Of a stretch of DNA of 30,174 nt, positions 15,814 through 22,226 are shown piece after piece (within the stretch, counting starts at the first letter, position 1; each line of letters opens with the position of its first letter). Source of the stretch: JACPPO01 sp965262505 (GTDB lineage: Bacteria > Acidobacteriota > Vicinamibacteria > Vicinamibacterales > UBA2999); contig CBDHFM010000024.1 of the NCBI GenBank assembly GCA_965262505.1, positions 1-30,174 of the forward strand, written 5' to 3'. The notes below the pieces were generated by a model, which was not told where the DNA came from, searched no databases, and saw nothing but the letters and a program-made list of their open reading frames with translations. Both the position numbers and the translations under genes were made by a program.

Positions 15814-16482
15814 ATGCAGATCGTCGCCCTACTCGCGCAAAAGGGAGGCGCGGGAAAAACAAGTCTCGCTCTCGCGCTTGCGGTGGAAGCGGGCGGCGCG
15901 GGGAAGACTGCCATCGTGTTGGATACAGACCCGCAGGCGAGCGCGTGCCGCTGGCGGGACCGGCGGCAGGTGCCCGAGCCAGCGGTCATCGACGTTCAGC
16001 CGTCGCGCCTGCAGAACGCCCTCGGGGCGGCTGCTGAGCAGGGCGTTGACTTGGTGGTGATCGATACGCCACCGCGGTCGGAATCAGCAGCGTTGGAAGC
16101 CGCCCGCGTTGCCCGTCTGGTCGTCATCCCGTGCCGCGCCCAGATTCTCGATCTGGAGACCGTCCCAGCCACCCAGCAGTTGCTCGCCTTAGCAGGTAAC
16201 CCGCCGGCCGTCGCCATCTTGAGCGCCGTTCCTCCGCGTGGCGCGCGAGCCGCCCAAGCGCGGCGCGCCATTGCGCGCTTCGGTCTGCCGGTTTGTCCGC
16301 ATACCCTCGGACACCGCGCGGCATGGGGCGACGCTAGCGCTCTCGGGCTGACTGTCACGGAGTACCCTCCACGCGGGCGAGCAGCCGAGGAGATGCGCCA
16401 CGTTGCCCTGTGGCTGACACGAGCACTCGCGGAACCGGAGATGTTGAAAGGAGCGTCAGCTAATGCCTCGTCCCGACCTTGA
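15814..16482 (+). CDS. parA: ParA-family partition ATPase (replicon 2)
   Basis: 222 residues, type Ib size. Walker A QKGGAGKTS (K10-S17), Walker A' VLDTDPQASA, and Walker B VDLVVIDTPPR are all present. A second GGAGKT-like string at residues 27-32 is coincidental sequence within helix 1. It drives plasmid segregation together with the RHH protein that overlaps its 3' end by 20 bases. A perfect 21-bp inverted repeat lies 30 bp upstream. Unlike replicon 1, the parA here points the same way as repA. The sequence is only distantly related to the other ParA, so the two partition systems probably do not cross-react. No clear SD precedes the ATG. Confidence 0.9.
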   Translation: MQIVALLAQKGGAGKTSLALALAVEAGGAGKTAIVLDTDPQASACRWRDRRQVPEPAVIDVQPSRLQNALGAAAEQGVDLVVIDTPPRSESAALEAARVARLVVIPCRAQILDLETVPATQQLLALAGNPPAVAILSAVPPRGARAAQARRAIARFGLPVCPHTLGHRAAWGDASALGLTVTEYPPRGRAAEEMRHVALWLTRALAEPEMLKGASANASSRP

Positions 16483-16720
16483 GGTCGTCACCGCCGCGGT
16501 TCAAGAAGCTGGGCATAGTGCCCGAGCATCGCGTGTAACACAACCAACCCACGCCCGCCGCCGTGATAGCACGGTTCCGCTCACCATTCATGTAGAAGCC
16601 GCAGTGCGAACGCAGGTCAAGATCCTGGCCGCCGAGCACGGGACCACGGTGCATGCCCTCGTCTGCGAGGGGCTGAATGCTGTGTTCGCAAAGCATCACC
16701 GTCCTGAAATCGCAAGGTAG
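16463..16720 (+). CDS. ParG/RHH-type centromere-binding protein (replicon 2)
   Basis: 85 residues. The flexible basic N-terminal half (about 1-35) precedes a ribbon-helix-helix domain: strand STVPLTIHV, helix VRTQVKILAAEHG, turn TTVH, helix ALVCEGLNAVFAKH. This matches ParG-like partners of small ParA proteins, which bind operator/centromere repeats through the ribbon and stimulate ParA with the flexible arm. It overlaps parA by 20 bases and is followed by a repeat-rich region that is a candidate centromere. Confidence 0.8.
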   Translation: MPRPDLEVVTAAVQEAGHSARASRVTQPTHARRRDSTVPLTIHVEAAVRTQVKILAAEHGTTVHALVCEGLNAVFAKHHRPEIAR

Positions 16721-16721
16721 G

Positions 16722-16800
16722 CATGTCTACAGGTAGAGACATATAAGAGTACTGTTGTGTCTCCATGTATATATGTAGATATGTAGACAAGAGTACTAGA
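16722..16800. repeat. AT-rich repeat cluster, centromere candidate of replicon 2
   Basis: Contains TGTCTAC and its inverse GTAGACA, AGAGACAT, two copies of AGAGTACT (about 16745 and 16790), and CATGTATATATGTAGATATG. The words resemble those of the operator at 15763-15783. Position directly after the RHH gene fits a parS/parC site. Confidence 0.5.
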
Positions 16801-16891
16801 ATGGGCATGGGCGCGCGGCCGACTGTCCTCAACGGTGTCCACGCCGAGCACGGTCTCGCTATGCACAAGTGGCTCGCGACCGCGGCAGTGT

Positions 16892-17143
16892 ATGAAGACG
16901 ACGCGATGTTTTAGGGAGCAGATACGCCGTAAGCGTCCCTACATCGATCCGGATTGGTGCGCCAAGATCATCGCCACCCCACTCCGTCGCGAGGAGCAGC
17001 CTGATGGCCGCGTCCGTTTCTGGGGTGAGGTCACGTGTCCTGGCGAAGCCGCGCCGCGCGTCCTTCGCGTGGTGACGCTGGACGACAGTGAGACGATACA
17101 CAATGCTTTCTTCGATCGGAGATTTCGTAAGGACAAGCCATGA
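16892..17143 (+). CDS. DUF4258-like toxin candidate paired with DUF2283
   Basis: About 83 residues from the ATG at 16892; upstream in-frame starts exist but no ribosome site decides. The core reads RKRPYIDPDWCAKIIATPLR, then VRFWGEV and RVLRVVTLDDSETIHNAFFDR. The strand order (basic N-terminus, helix with a W-C, FWG strand, VLRVVT, HNAFFDR) is that of small RelE/DUF4258-like toxins, which often precede DUF2283 genes. Its stop overlaps the next ATG by 4 bases. Toxin function is inferred from pairing. Compare the DUF4258 pair of replicon 1 at 8675-9216. Confidence 0.6.
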   Translation: MKTTRCFREQIRRKRPYIDPDWCAKIIATPLRREEQPDGRVRFWGEVTCPGEAAPRVLRVVTLDDSETIHNAFFDRRFRKDKP

Positions 17144-17355
17144 AGCTTCATTACTATCCAGAAACAGACAGTCTCTATGTCGAACTGAAGGCCGGACCGG
17201 GCACGGAGACGCGCGAGGTCTCGGACGGCTTGAATGTCGATCTCGACGCCGCCGGCAGTGTGCTCGGTTTTGACATCGACCACGCGTCTAAGCGCTTGGA
17301 TCTGTCCACGCTGGAGACCGAGGCGCTACCAGTGCGCTCTGCCAAGGTCGGCTGA
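17140..17355 (+). CDS. DUF2283-family protein (antitoxin candidate)
   Basis: 71 residues with the full DUF2283 pattern: MKLHYYPETDSLYVELK, then REVSDGLNVDLDAAGSVLGFDID and HASKRLDLSTLE. DUF2283 proteins are small, beta-rich, and commonly encoded directly after a DUF4258 or similar toxin-like gene, as here (ATGA overlap). A neutralizing role is likely but not proven. The stop is 11 bp before repA, so the pair may share a transcript with the initiator gene. Confidence 0.82.
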   Translation: MKLHYYPETDSLYVELKAGPGTETREVSDGLNVDLDAAGSVLGFDIDHASKRLDLSTLETEALPVRSAKVG

Positions 17356-17366
17356 GAAGGGGTTCG

Positions 17367-18356
17367 ATGAGCACAGACGAACAGCAGAACCGTGGCGGGT
17401 TCGTGCCGATCGGCGAGCTGGCCGACACGCTGCCGGGCGTCATCCCGCGCGGGCGCGCCATGTCGGCGCAAGCCCGGCACCACTTCACCACGCTGCGCCA
17501 GGTCAATCAGCTCATTGAGGCGAGCGAGGCGGAGCCCGATCTCGGCTTCATGGCGCGGCTGCTCGCGCTGTGTTCGTTGCCGCGCACGAACCCCGGCGAC
17601 CGGCTTCAATACAAGCGCGTCAACGGTCCATACAAGTTGATCATGACCGCAACGAGCGACGCGAAGCTGCCCTACGGCATCCTGCCGCGTCTGCTGCTGG
17701 CGTGGGTTTGCTCAGAGGCGGTTCGGACGCAGCGCCGTGAGCTGGTCCTCGGGCGGTCGCTGTATGAGTTCATGCGCAAACTCGGCATGGAGAGTCACAG
17801 CGGCGGCGCGCGAGGAGATCGGACGCGGCTCCGGAATCAGATGGATCGGCTCTTTGGTTGCTCCGTGACGCTGATCCATAAGAACGCATCAGGCTTCACG
17901 CGGGTTAGTTCCTTCGTGGCCGATAAGCATGAATTTTGGTGGGACGTGTCGCGGCCGGACGCGCCCGTGTTGTGGGACAGCAAGATCGAGCTTGGCGAGA
18001 AGTTTTTCCAGGAGATCATCGCGCACCCGATCCCGCTCGACTTGAACATCCTCAAAAGGCTCAAGCGGTCGCCGCTCGGCCTCGACCTGTACCTCTGGCT
18101 CACCTACCGGACGTTCATGCTCAAGACGCCGCTCACCCTCGTGTGGCGGCAGCTCTACCAGCAGTTCGGCGCGGACCCGGCCAAGGCGAACGAGACGAAC
18201 GCCGTGAACGCCTTCCGCACGGACTGTCTCCGCGAGCTGAAAAAAATCAAACGCGCCTGGCCGGACCTGAATTACTCAACGGTCACGGGCGGGCTCGTCC
18301 TCTCGCCGTCGCCGCCGCGCATCCCGCCGGCACAGCTCCATCTCATCAGCGAATAG
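17367..18356 (+). CDS. repA: Plasmid replication initiator RepA, replicon 2 (RepA_C family)
   Basis: 329-residue RepA_C-type initiator. It shares with the first initiator the blocks GFMARLLALCSLPRTNP, LPRLLLAWVCSEAVRTQ, ELVLGRSLYEFMRKLGM, HPIPLDLNILKRLKRSPLGL and the C-terminal TVTGGLVLSPSPPRI. AAGGGG upstream supports the ATG. It should act on the three iterons that begin 150 bp after its stop; their sequence differs from those of replicon 1, so the DNA-contacting residues are expected to differ too. Candidate regions are RepA2 141-170 (ESHSGGARGDRTRLRNQM) and the C-terminal winged-helix segment with AKANETNAVNAFRTD against ANAWKHSTVKSFRVV in RepA1. Confidence 0.93.
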   Translation: MSTDEQQNRGGFVPIGELADTLPGVIPRGRAMSAQARHHFTTLRQVNQLIEASEAEPDLGFMARLLALCSLPRTNPGDRLQYKRVNGPYKLIMTATSDAKLPYGILPRLLLAWVCSEAVRTQRRELVLGRSLYEFMRKLGMESHSGGARGDRTRLRNQMDRLFGCSVTLIHKNASGFTRVSSFVADKHEFWWDVSRPDAPVLWDSKIELGEKFFQEIIAHPIPLDLNILKRLKRSPLGLDLYLWLTYRTFMLKTPLTLVWRQLYQQFGADPAKANETNAVNAFRTDCLRELKKIKRAWPDLNYSTVTGGLVLSPSPPRIPPAQLHLISE

Positions 18357-18469
18357 GCCCCAGCGGACCGCGAGATGGCCCCTGTGAGCGGCGCACGGCC
18401 TCGGGGTGGGGAATTGGTCGGCCGGCTCACACACGCGGCTCTACGGGCCGCTCAGCGCCTCGGGCGGAG

Positions 18470-18594
18470 TTTTCCACAGAAAGGCTGTGAATCCGGGAGT
18501 TTTCCATCGCTGAAACACCTACATTCCAACCCACCGAACTATCGCTGAAACGCCTACATTTTCATCTGAAAACTATCGCTGAAACGCCTACACA
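18470..18594. other. Replication origin of replicon 2: DnaA box and three iterons
   Basis: DnaA-box-like TTTTCCACA at 18470-18478. Three direct iterons ATCGCTGAAACGCCTACATT lie at 18506-18525, 18541-18560 and 18575-18594 (the first and last differ by one to two bases), again spaced 35 and 34 bases. An AT-rich stretch with GTACGTACTGATCAA follows. Geometry equals replicon 1; the iteron sequence shares only ATCG-TGAAAC and a few other bases. Confidence 0.85.
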
Positions 18595-19279
18595 TACAAG
18601 TACGTACTGATCAAGTAGTACAACCCGACAAGTACGTACAGGCCGATAGCCTGTGGATTTTCGGCGGTCACCTGACAGCTGAAAAGGGCTCGACCGGCCC
18701 GCCGGTTGACTGAGTCAATGAGGGGACGAGCCGCTACCAGGCCTGATTTCCTCAGAAAACGTCCACACGGGTGTTACCTGAATAGTAACGCCAAGCCGAA
18801 AACCCACCCAAGACCACCGCCAAGACGCTCCGCGCCGCGCTCCGCAACGACCGGCCAGGGGCAGGCCAGAGCATGAACCAGGGCGAGCACGCGACGCACG
18901 CGGCAACCCTGACCCGCGTCGGGGGGGCTCTCCCCCGGCCGCGCAACGACGGCTCCGGAGTAGCCTCCGCCCGCCAGGCGCGTCAACGGCTGCGCCGTCC
19001 TCCGCTGGCGCTCCGGCCCTCCGGGTGACGCGCCTGGCCCGATGTGCTCAGGCAGAACTTAGGGCCGAAAGCAGTCCTAGAATCACCCTGAAATCCCACA
19101 GAAATGGCGTCAGGCGTCTTTGGCCGTGGGAGGGGGTATCCCCCATCAACGCAGAGCCTAGCCAACCAATTCCCTGCGGTCTGTAGCCGGACGGCCCTAG
19201 ACGGGCTACTAATTGCTGCTCCATTAAGGGTGGTGGCCTGATGCGCGTCGCAGGGTTCTCACTCCACTAAAATCGCCTT
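18595..19279. other. Non-coding region after origin 2
   Basis: No recognisable gene in about 680 bases. The first 150 bases parallel the region after origin 1. It then holds the 37-bp repeat (18982-19018), a short GGGGG-TAT-CCCCC hairpin near 19133, and an inverted repeat GTAGCC/GGGCTAC near 19182-19208. It ends in the leader of the HEPN gene, where I see no strong ribosome site. Confidence 0.5.
18982..19018. repeat. 37-bp perfect repeat, origin-distal copy 2
   Basis: Identical to 11814-11850. Same orientation relative to repA in both replicons. Confidence 0.8.
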
Positions 19280-20056
19280 ATGGCGAACGCAGAAGAGGCA
19301 GAAAAGAAGTTCGCGACGGCGTTTAAGACTCTTGGGACACAGATCGCTGAAACCACCCGGTTTTGGTGCGCGGCGAGCGCGATAAATGAGATCGCGAAGA
19401 GCAACCATGACACTCTCATGGCGCTCAACAAGACGCCGACGTTTTGGATCACTGTCTTGGTGGGTCTCGAATACCAGGGGATCGTTTCGGCTGGCAAGAT
19501 CTTCGGCAACCGTAAGGCGAACCCGCACAACATCGACAGCTTCTTCCAGGTTCTTCAGGAGTGCCACGATGAGGGGTTGTTTGCGCCAGCCGCGCTAGAG
19601 GCCAGGAAGCGCCAGGGTTCAGCGAATGCGGAAGAATGGCTACCGGACTACATGAAGCAGATCTACGTCCCGACCATCCAGGACGTGCACCGACTTCGTA
19701 AGTTGATGAAGCCGCACCGGAAAACGTACGAGACCCAGTGGGCGCAGATTCGGAATAAGTATGTCGCCCACACGGATGTAGTTGATCCGGATGCGCTTTG
19801 GGAGATATTCCAGAAGACGCATATCCCTGACTTCGAGAACTTGATCATCTTTTTAAACCAGCTTAAGAACGCGATCAGGAATCTGTATCACAACGGTATC
19901 CGGCCGGAACTCGATCCCGCGACACACTCCGTGGAGGCCCTTGTCGCGAAAAACATTCTCGAACTGTGTGAGAGCCGCACCGACGAATACATCGTCACCG
20001 AGACGCGCAGATGCATGACATTGCTCACGCAAGGACTTGCGAACACGGCGGTGTGA
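19280..20056 (+). CDS. AbiU2-like HEPN-domain protein (abortive infection candidate)
   Basis: 258 residues, mostly helical. The segment IRNKYVAHTD contains the HEPN ribonuclease signature R158-x5-H164 with the usual polar residue after the Arg, in the middle of the protein as in the AbiU2-type HEPN family. Members act as RNases or decayed RNA-binding partners in phage defence and toxin-antitoxin systems. No partner gene adjoins it: an inverted-repeat terminator follows, and the next gene is on the other strand. Upstream is the origin-2 non-coding region. The gene is less GC-rich than the mob genes, consistent with separate acquisition. RNase activity is inferred from motif only. Confidence 0.65.
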   Translation: MANAEEAEKKFATAFKTLGTQIAETTRFWCAASAINEIAKSNHDTLMALNKTPTFWITVLVGLEYQGIVSAGKIFGNRKANPHNIDSFFQVLQECHDEGLFAPAALEARKRQGSANAEEWLPDYMKQIYVPTIQDVHRLRKLMKPHRKTYETQWAQIRNKYVAHTDVVDPDALWEIFQKTHIPDFENLIIFLNQLKNAIRNLYHNGIRPELDPATHSVEALVAKNILELCESRTDEYIVTETRRCMTLLTQGLANTAV

Positions 20057-20137
20057 GCTCGAAATGGGAGAACGCCTCTGGCAGCGCCCGAAAGCTTAAG
20101 AGTGAGCTGATTACCGAGGACCGGAAGCACTCCTAGG

Positions 20138-20165
20138 CCGTCACGCGGCCGCGACCGCGTGACGG
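20138..20165 (+). terminator. GC-rich hairpin after the HEPN gene
   Basis: Perfect 11-bp stem CCGTCACGCGG / CCGCGTGACGG with a 6-base loop, extended outward by GGAAGCA/TGCTTCC. About 80 bp after the HEPN stop; no T tract. Confidence 0.6.
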
Positions 20166-20198
20166 ATGCTTCCCCCCACCAGGAGGCCTGCGATCGCG

Positions 20199-20249
20199 GC
20201 TCCTGGGGCCGCTCAGTGCCTCGGGCGTGGTCTTTCCACAAAACCCTGT
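20199..20249. repeat. Remnant of a third RepA-type origin
   Basis: About 50 bases match the DnaA-box segments of both origins (11419-11469 and 18438-18488): GGCCGCTCAGTGCCTCG followed by CTTTCCACAAAACCCTGT. Similarity stops before any iteron, at the end of the mob-region RHH gene. Confidence 0.7.
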
Positions 20250-20250
20250 T

Positions 20251-20691
20251 TCACCGCCGCGGCCGGCCGGTATTGGTGACCACGATCTCGGTGTCGCTTC
20301 GGCTTACAACGTCTGTGAGGGTCGTGGTCCAGGCGTCGCCGCGGCGGTCGGTGACGACGATTGGCGTGCCGGGCAGCTGGTCGCTCGCGGGCAGGTCGGC
20401 CAGCCGCGCGCCTTCGAGCACGGCGCCCCAGCCCTGGTCGAACTGGCGGGGCGTCCACCCAGCGATCGGCGGTTTGTTCGGGTCGGGCTGCCGCTCGTCG
20501 ACGGGCTCGGCAGGCGGCTCGGGGGTCGGGGCCTCGTCGAGTTCCTCGTCTGGAAACTCATCGTCGAGGGCCTTTCTGACCAGGCGGCGCACCCAGGCCG
20601 AGACGTTGACGGCTTTCTCCGTGCGGAGTCGGTCGAGCTGGCGCCGCATCTGGGGGTCGACCCGGAAGCGGATGGCGGTCTCTGTCGTCAT
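20251..20691 (-). CDS. Ribbon-helix-helix protein divergent from mobC
   Basis: 146 residues. The N-terminus ETAIRFRVDPQMRRQLDRLR followed by VNVSAWVRRLVRKALD is a ribbon-helix-helix DNA-binding domain (strand, helix, turn NVS, helix). An acidic Pro-rich linker (about 50-75) leads to a C-terminal part with GTPIVVTDRRGDAWTTTLTDVV of unknown fold. It is transcribed away from mobC with the presumed oriT between them, so it may be a relaxosome accessory or repressor of the mob genes. The specific function is not known. Confidence 0.7.
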   Translation of the reverse strand: MTTETAIRFRVDPQMRRQLDRLRTEKAVNVSAWVRRLVRKALDDEFPDEELDEAPTPEPPAEPVDERQPDPNKPPIAGWTPRQFDQGWGAVLEGARLADLPASDQLPGTPIVVTDRRGDAWTTTLTDVVSRSDTEIVVTNTGRPRR

Positions 20692-20830
20692 GCGGGTATG
20701 CTACCGTCAAGAGGCTACAACAGCCTACACATGCCCAACGGGCAACGGAAAGCCAGTATACCCAATGTGCTACATTGGGCCTGGCGAGGGGGCCGCTGCG
20801 CTCCCCCTTCGAACCCCCATCCACGAGCCC
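20692..20830. other. Candidate origin of transfer (oriT)
   Basis: The gap between the RHH gene and mobC contains a perfect hairpin CCCAATGT-GCT-ACATTGGG (20761-20779) directly followed by CCTGGC (20780-20785), resembling the hairpin-then-CTGG nick layout of ColE1-type oriT. A second hairpin with GGGGG/CCCCC arms follows (about 20788-20808). Position next to mobC is typical. The exact nick site cannot be proven from sequence. Confidence 0.5.
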
Positions 20831-21181
20831 ATGCCGCGCCGTCGCTCCGCTCCGCCTCGCCCCGCCATCGCGCACGCCCGCGTGAGCGAAGCCGAGCTCG
20901 CCTTGTGGCAGGCCAAGGCGGCCGCCGCGGGCGTGTCGCTGTCCGAGCTGCTGCGCCAGGCCATGGCGCGGACGCAGACCTGGACGGCGCCGGCGCGCGA
21001 GGTCGAGCGCGAGCGCACCCGGCAGGTCGCGCGCATCGGCTCGAACCTGAACCAGATCGCCCGCTGGGCGCACACCCATGTGGACGACGACCTCGCGGTC
21101 GTCGAGGTTCTCGCCCACCTGGTCGCCATCGAGCGCGACCTGGCGGCGTTGCGCCTGCGGGGCGCGCGCGATGCTGGTTAA
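20831..21181 (+). CDS. mobC: Mobilization protein MobC
   Basis: 116 residues from the ATG at 20831. It is a relaxosome accessory that helps open oriT for the relaxase. The N-terminal part VSEAELALWQAKAAAAGVSLSELLRQA looks like an RHH or helical DNA-binding segment, and the C-terminal IGSNLNQIARWAHTHVDD is the MobC signature (IGxNLNQIARW). The longer open frame upstream has no MobC similarity. The stop overlaps mobA by 11 bases, so the two are translationally coupled. Confidence 0.9.
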   Translation: MPRRRSAPPRPAIAHARVSEAELALWQAKAAAAGVSLSELLRQAMARTQTWTAPAREVERERTRQVARIGSNLNQIARWAHTHVDDDLAVVEVLAHLVAIERDLAALRLRGARDAG

Positions 21182-22226
21182 GTTCCTCGCGCACGGGAAG
21201 GGCTCGGCCCAGGCCGCGGCCGACTACCTGACGCGCGAGCTGGACAGCCAGGGCGATGTCCGGGAGGACGTGGCGGTCCTGCGCGGCGATCCGGACGCCG
21301 TGGCCGCGGTGGCCGACACGCTGGAGTTCGACCACAAGTACACGTCGGGCGTGATCGCCTGGGCCCCGGAGGACCGGCCAAGCGACCAGGACATCGACCG
21401 GGTGCTTGACGAGTTCGAGCAGACCGCCTGGGCCGGGCTGGCCCAGGATCGCTACGCCTGGGCGGCGGTGCAGCACCGCACGGCCACCGGCGGCGTGCAC
21501 GTGCATGTGCTCGCCGCGCGGTGCGACCTGGAGACGGGCAAGAGCCTCAACATCGCGCCGCCCGGCTGGGAGCAGACCTACGCCCCCCTGGTCGAGGCCT
21601 GCAACCTCGACAAGGGCTGGAGCCGCCCGGATGACCCGGCGCGGGCGCGGGACCAGCAGCCGGGGCACCACGCCTACATCGAGGCGGCGGAGTTGCGGGC
21701 TGGGATCGCGCGTGAGGCCGACCCGCGCGAGGCGATCCGGGACTACCTGCAGCGGGGCGTCGCGCGCGGCACGGTGCAGGACCGGGCTGGCGTGGTCACC
21801 GCCCTACAAGAATTGGGACTCGACGTGCCGCGCCAGGGTAAGAACTACGTGACCGCCCACGACCCGGCGAGTGGGAAGCGGTGGCGGCTGAAAGGAGCGC
21901 TGTACGAACATGACTTCCAACGCGAACGATTTGAGCGCCCAGATCCGGCAACGGATAGAAGCCCAGGACCGGAAGCTGGACGCGATCGACGAGCGCAAGC
22001 TGCAGGAGTATGGCGAGAGGTGGGACGCCATCGTGAACAACAAGCTGCCTATCATCGACGCCGCTATGGAGAAGGTGGGGTTTGGGGAGCAATGGAACGG
22101 AAAGTACGGTTAGCGACCGCCGTCAGCGGGGTTTCTGAGCGGCCGGAGCTCGCCACGAGCGACCGATTCAGGTACGGCGAACGAGTAGCGTCCCAGCAGG
22201 TTGATGTGCTCGTGGCCGAGCGGTGA
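21171..22226 (+). CDS. mobA: Relaxase MobA (MOBP/ColE1-like), truncated by the Tn3 insertion
   Basis: Relaxase that nicks oriT and pilots the strand into the recipient. MLVKFLAHGKGSAQAAADYL begins the relaxase domain; the HUH motif is HRTATGGVHVHVLAARCDL (HVHV), followed by LNIAPPGWEQTYAPL. The native frame runs 302 codons to 22076, where a Tn3-family transposon is inserted; read-through adds about 49 foreign residues ending at 22226. The relaxase catalytic core lies before the break and may remain active. The original C-terminal half continues after the transposon at 25845-26600; rejoined, MobA would be 553 residues, the normal size. The 3' part also encodes mobB and mobD in another frame, as in ColE1. 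Confidence 0.88.
   Translation: MLVKFLAHGKGSAQAAADYLTRELDSQGDVREDVAVLRGDPDAVAAVADTLEFDHKYTSGVIAWAPEDRPSDQDIDRVLDEFEQTAWAGLAQDRYAWAAVQHRTATGGVHVHVLAARCDLETGKSLNIAPPGWEQTYAPLVEACNLDKGWSRPDDPARARDQQPGHHAYIEAAELRAGIAREADPREAIRDYLQRGVARGTVQDRAGVVTALQELGLDVPRQGKNYVTAHDPASGKRWRLKGALYEHDFQRERFERPDPATDRSPGPEAGRDRRAQAAGVWREVGRHREQQAAYHRRRYGEGGVWGAMERKVRLATAVSGVSERPELATSDRFRYGERVASQQVDVLVAER
21910..22113 (+). pseudogene. mobB: mobB, 5' part, cut by the Tn3 insertion
   Basis: In a different frame inside mobA, AAAGGAG precedes an ATG opening MTSNANDLSAQIRQRIEAQD, a charged helical protein that reaches the transposon after 55 codons and ends in the terminal inverted repeat. Removing the transposon and one copy of AAGGT joins it in frame to 25845-26244, making a 188-residue MbeB/MobB-like protein with an N-terminal coiled coil and a membrane segment. 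MobB proteins support the relaxase at the membrane. Confidence 0.8.
22077..22114. repeat. Tn3 left terminal inverted repeat
   Basis: 38 bp starting GGGG, typical Tn3-family length and ends; contains the stop codon of tnpA. Pairs with 25802-25839. Confidence 0.9.

Noticed and set aside
15613..15989. Upstream part of a long minus-strand frame ending at 15099
   Set aside because: Only the C-terminal end is resolvase; the upstream part crosses the res site and parA region in antisense and is not a gene.
16801..16914. 37-residue plus-strand frame after the centromere candidate
   Set aside because: No ribosome site, no similarity, and it overlaps the DUF4258-like gene start; too little support.
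20715..21671. 318-residue minus-strand frame across mobC/mobA
   Set aside because: Arg/Pro/Ala-rich shadow; mobC and mobA motifs define the coding strand.
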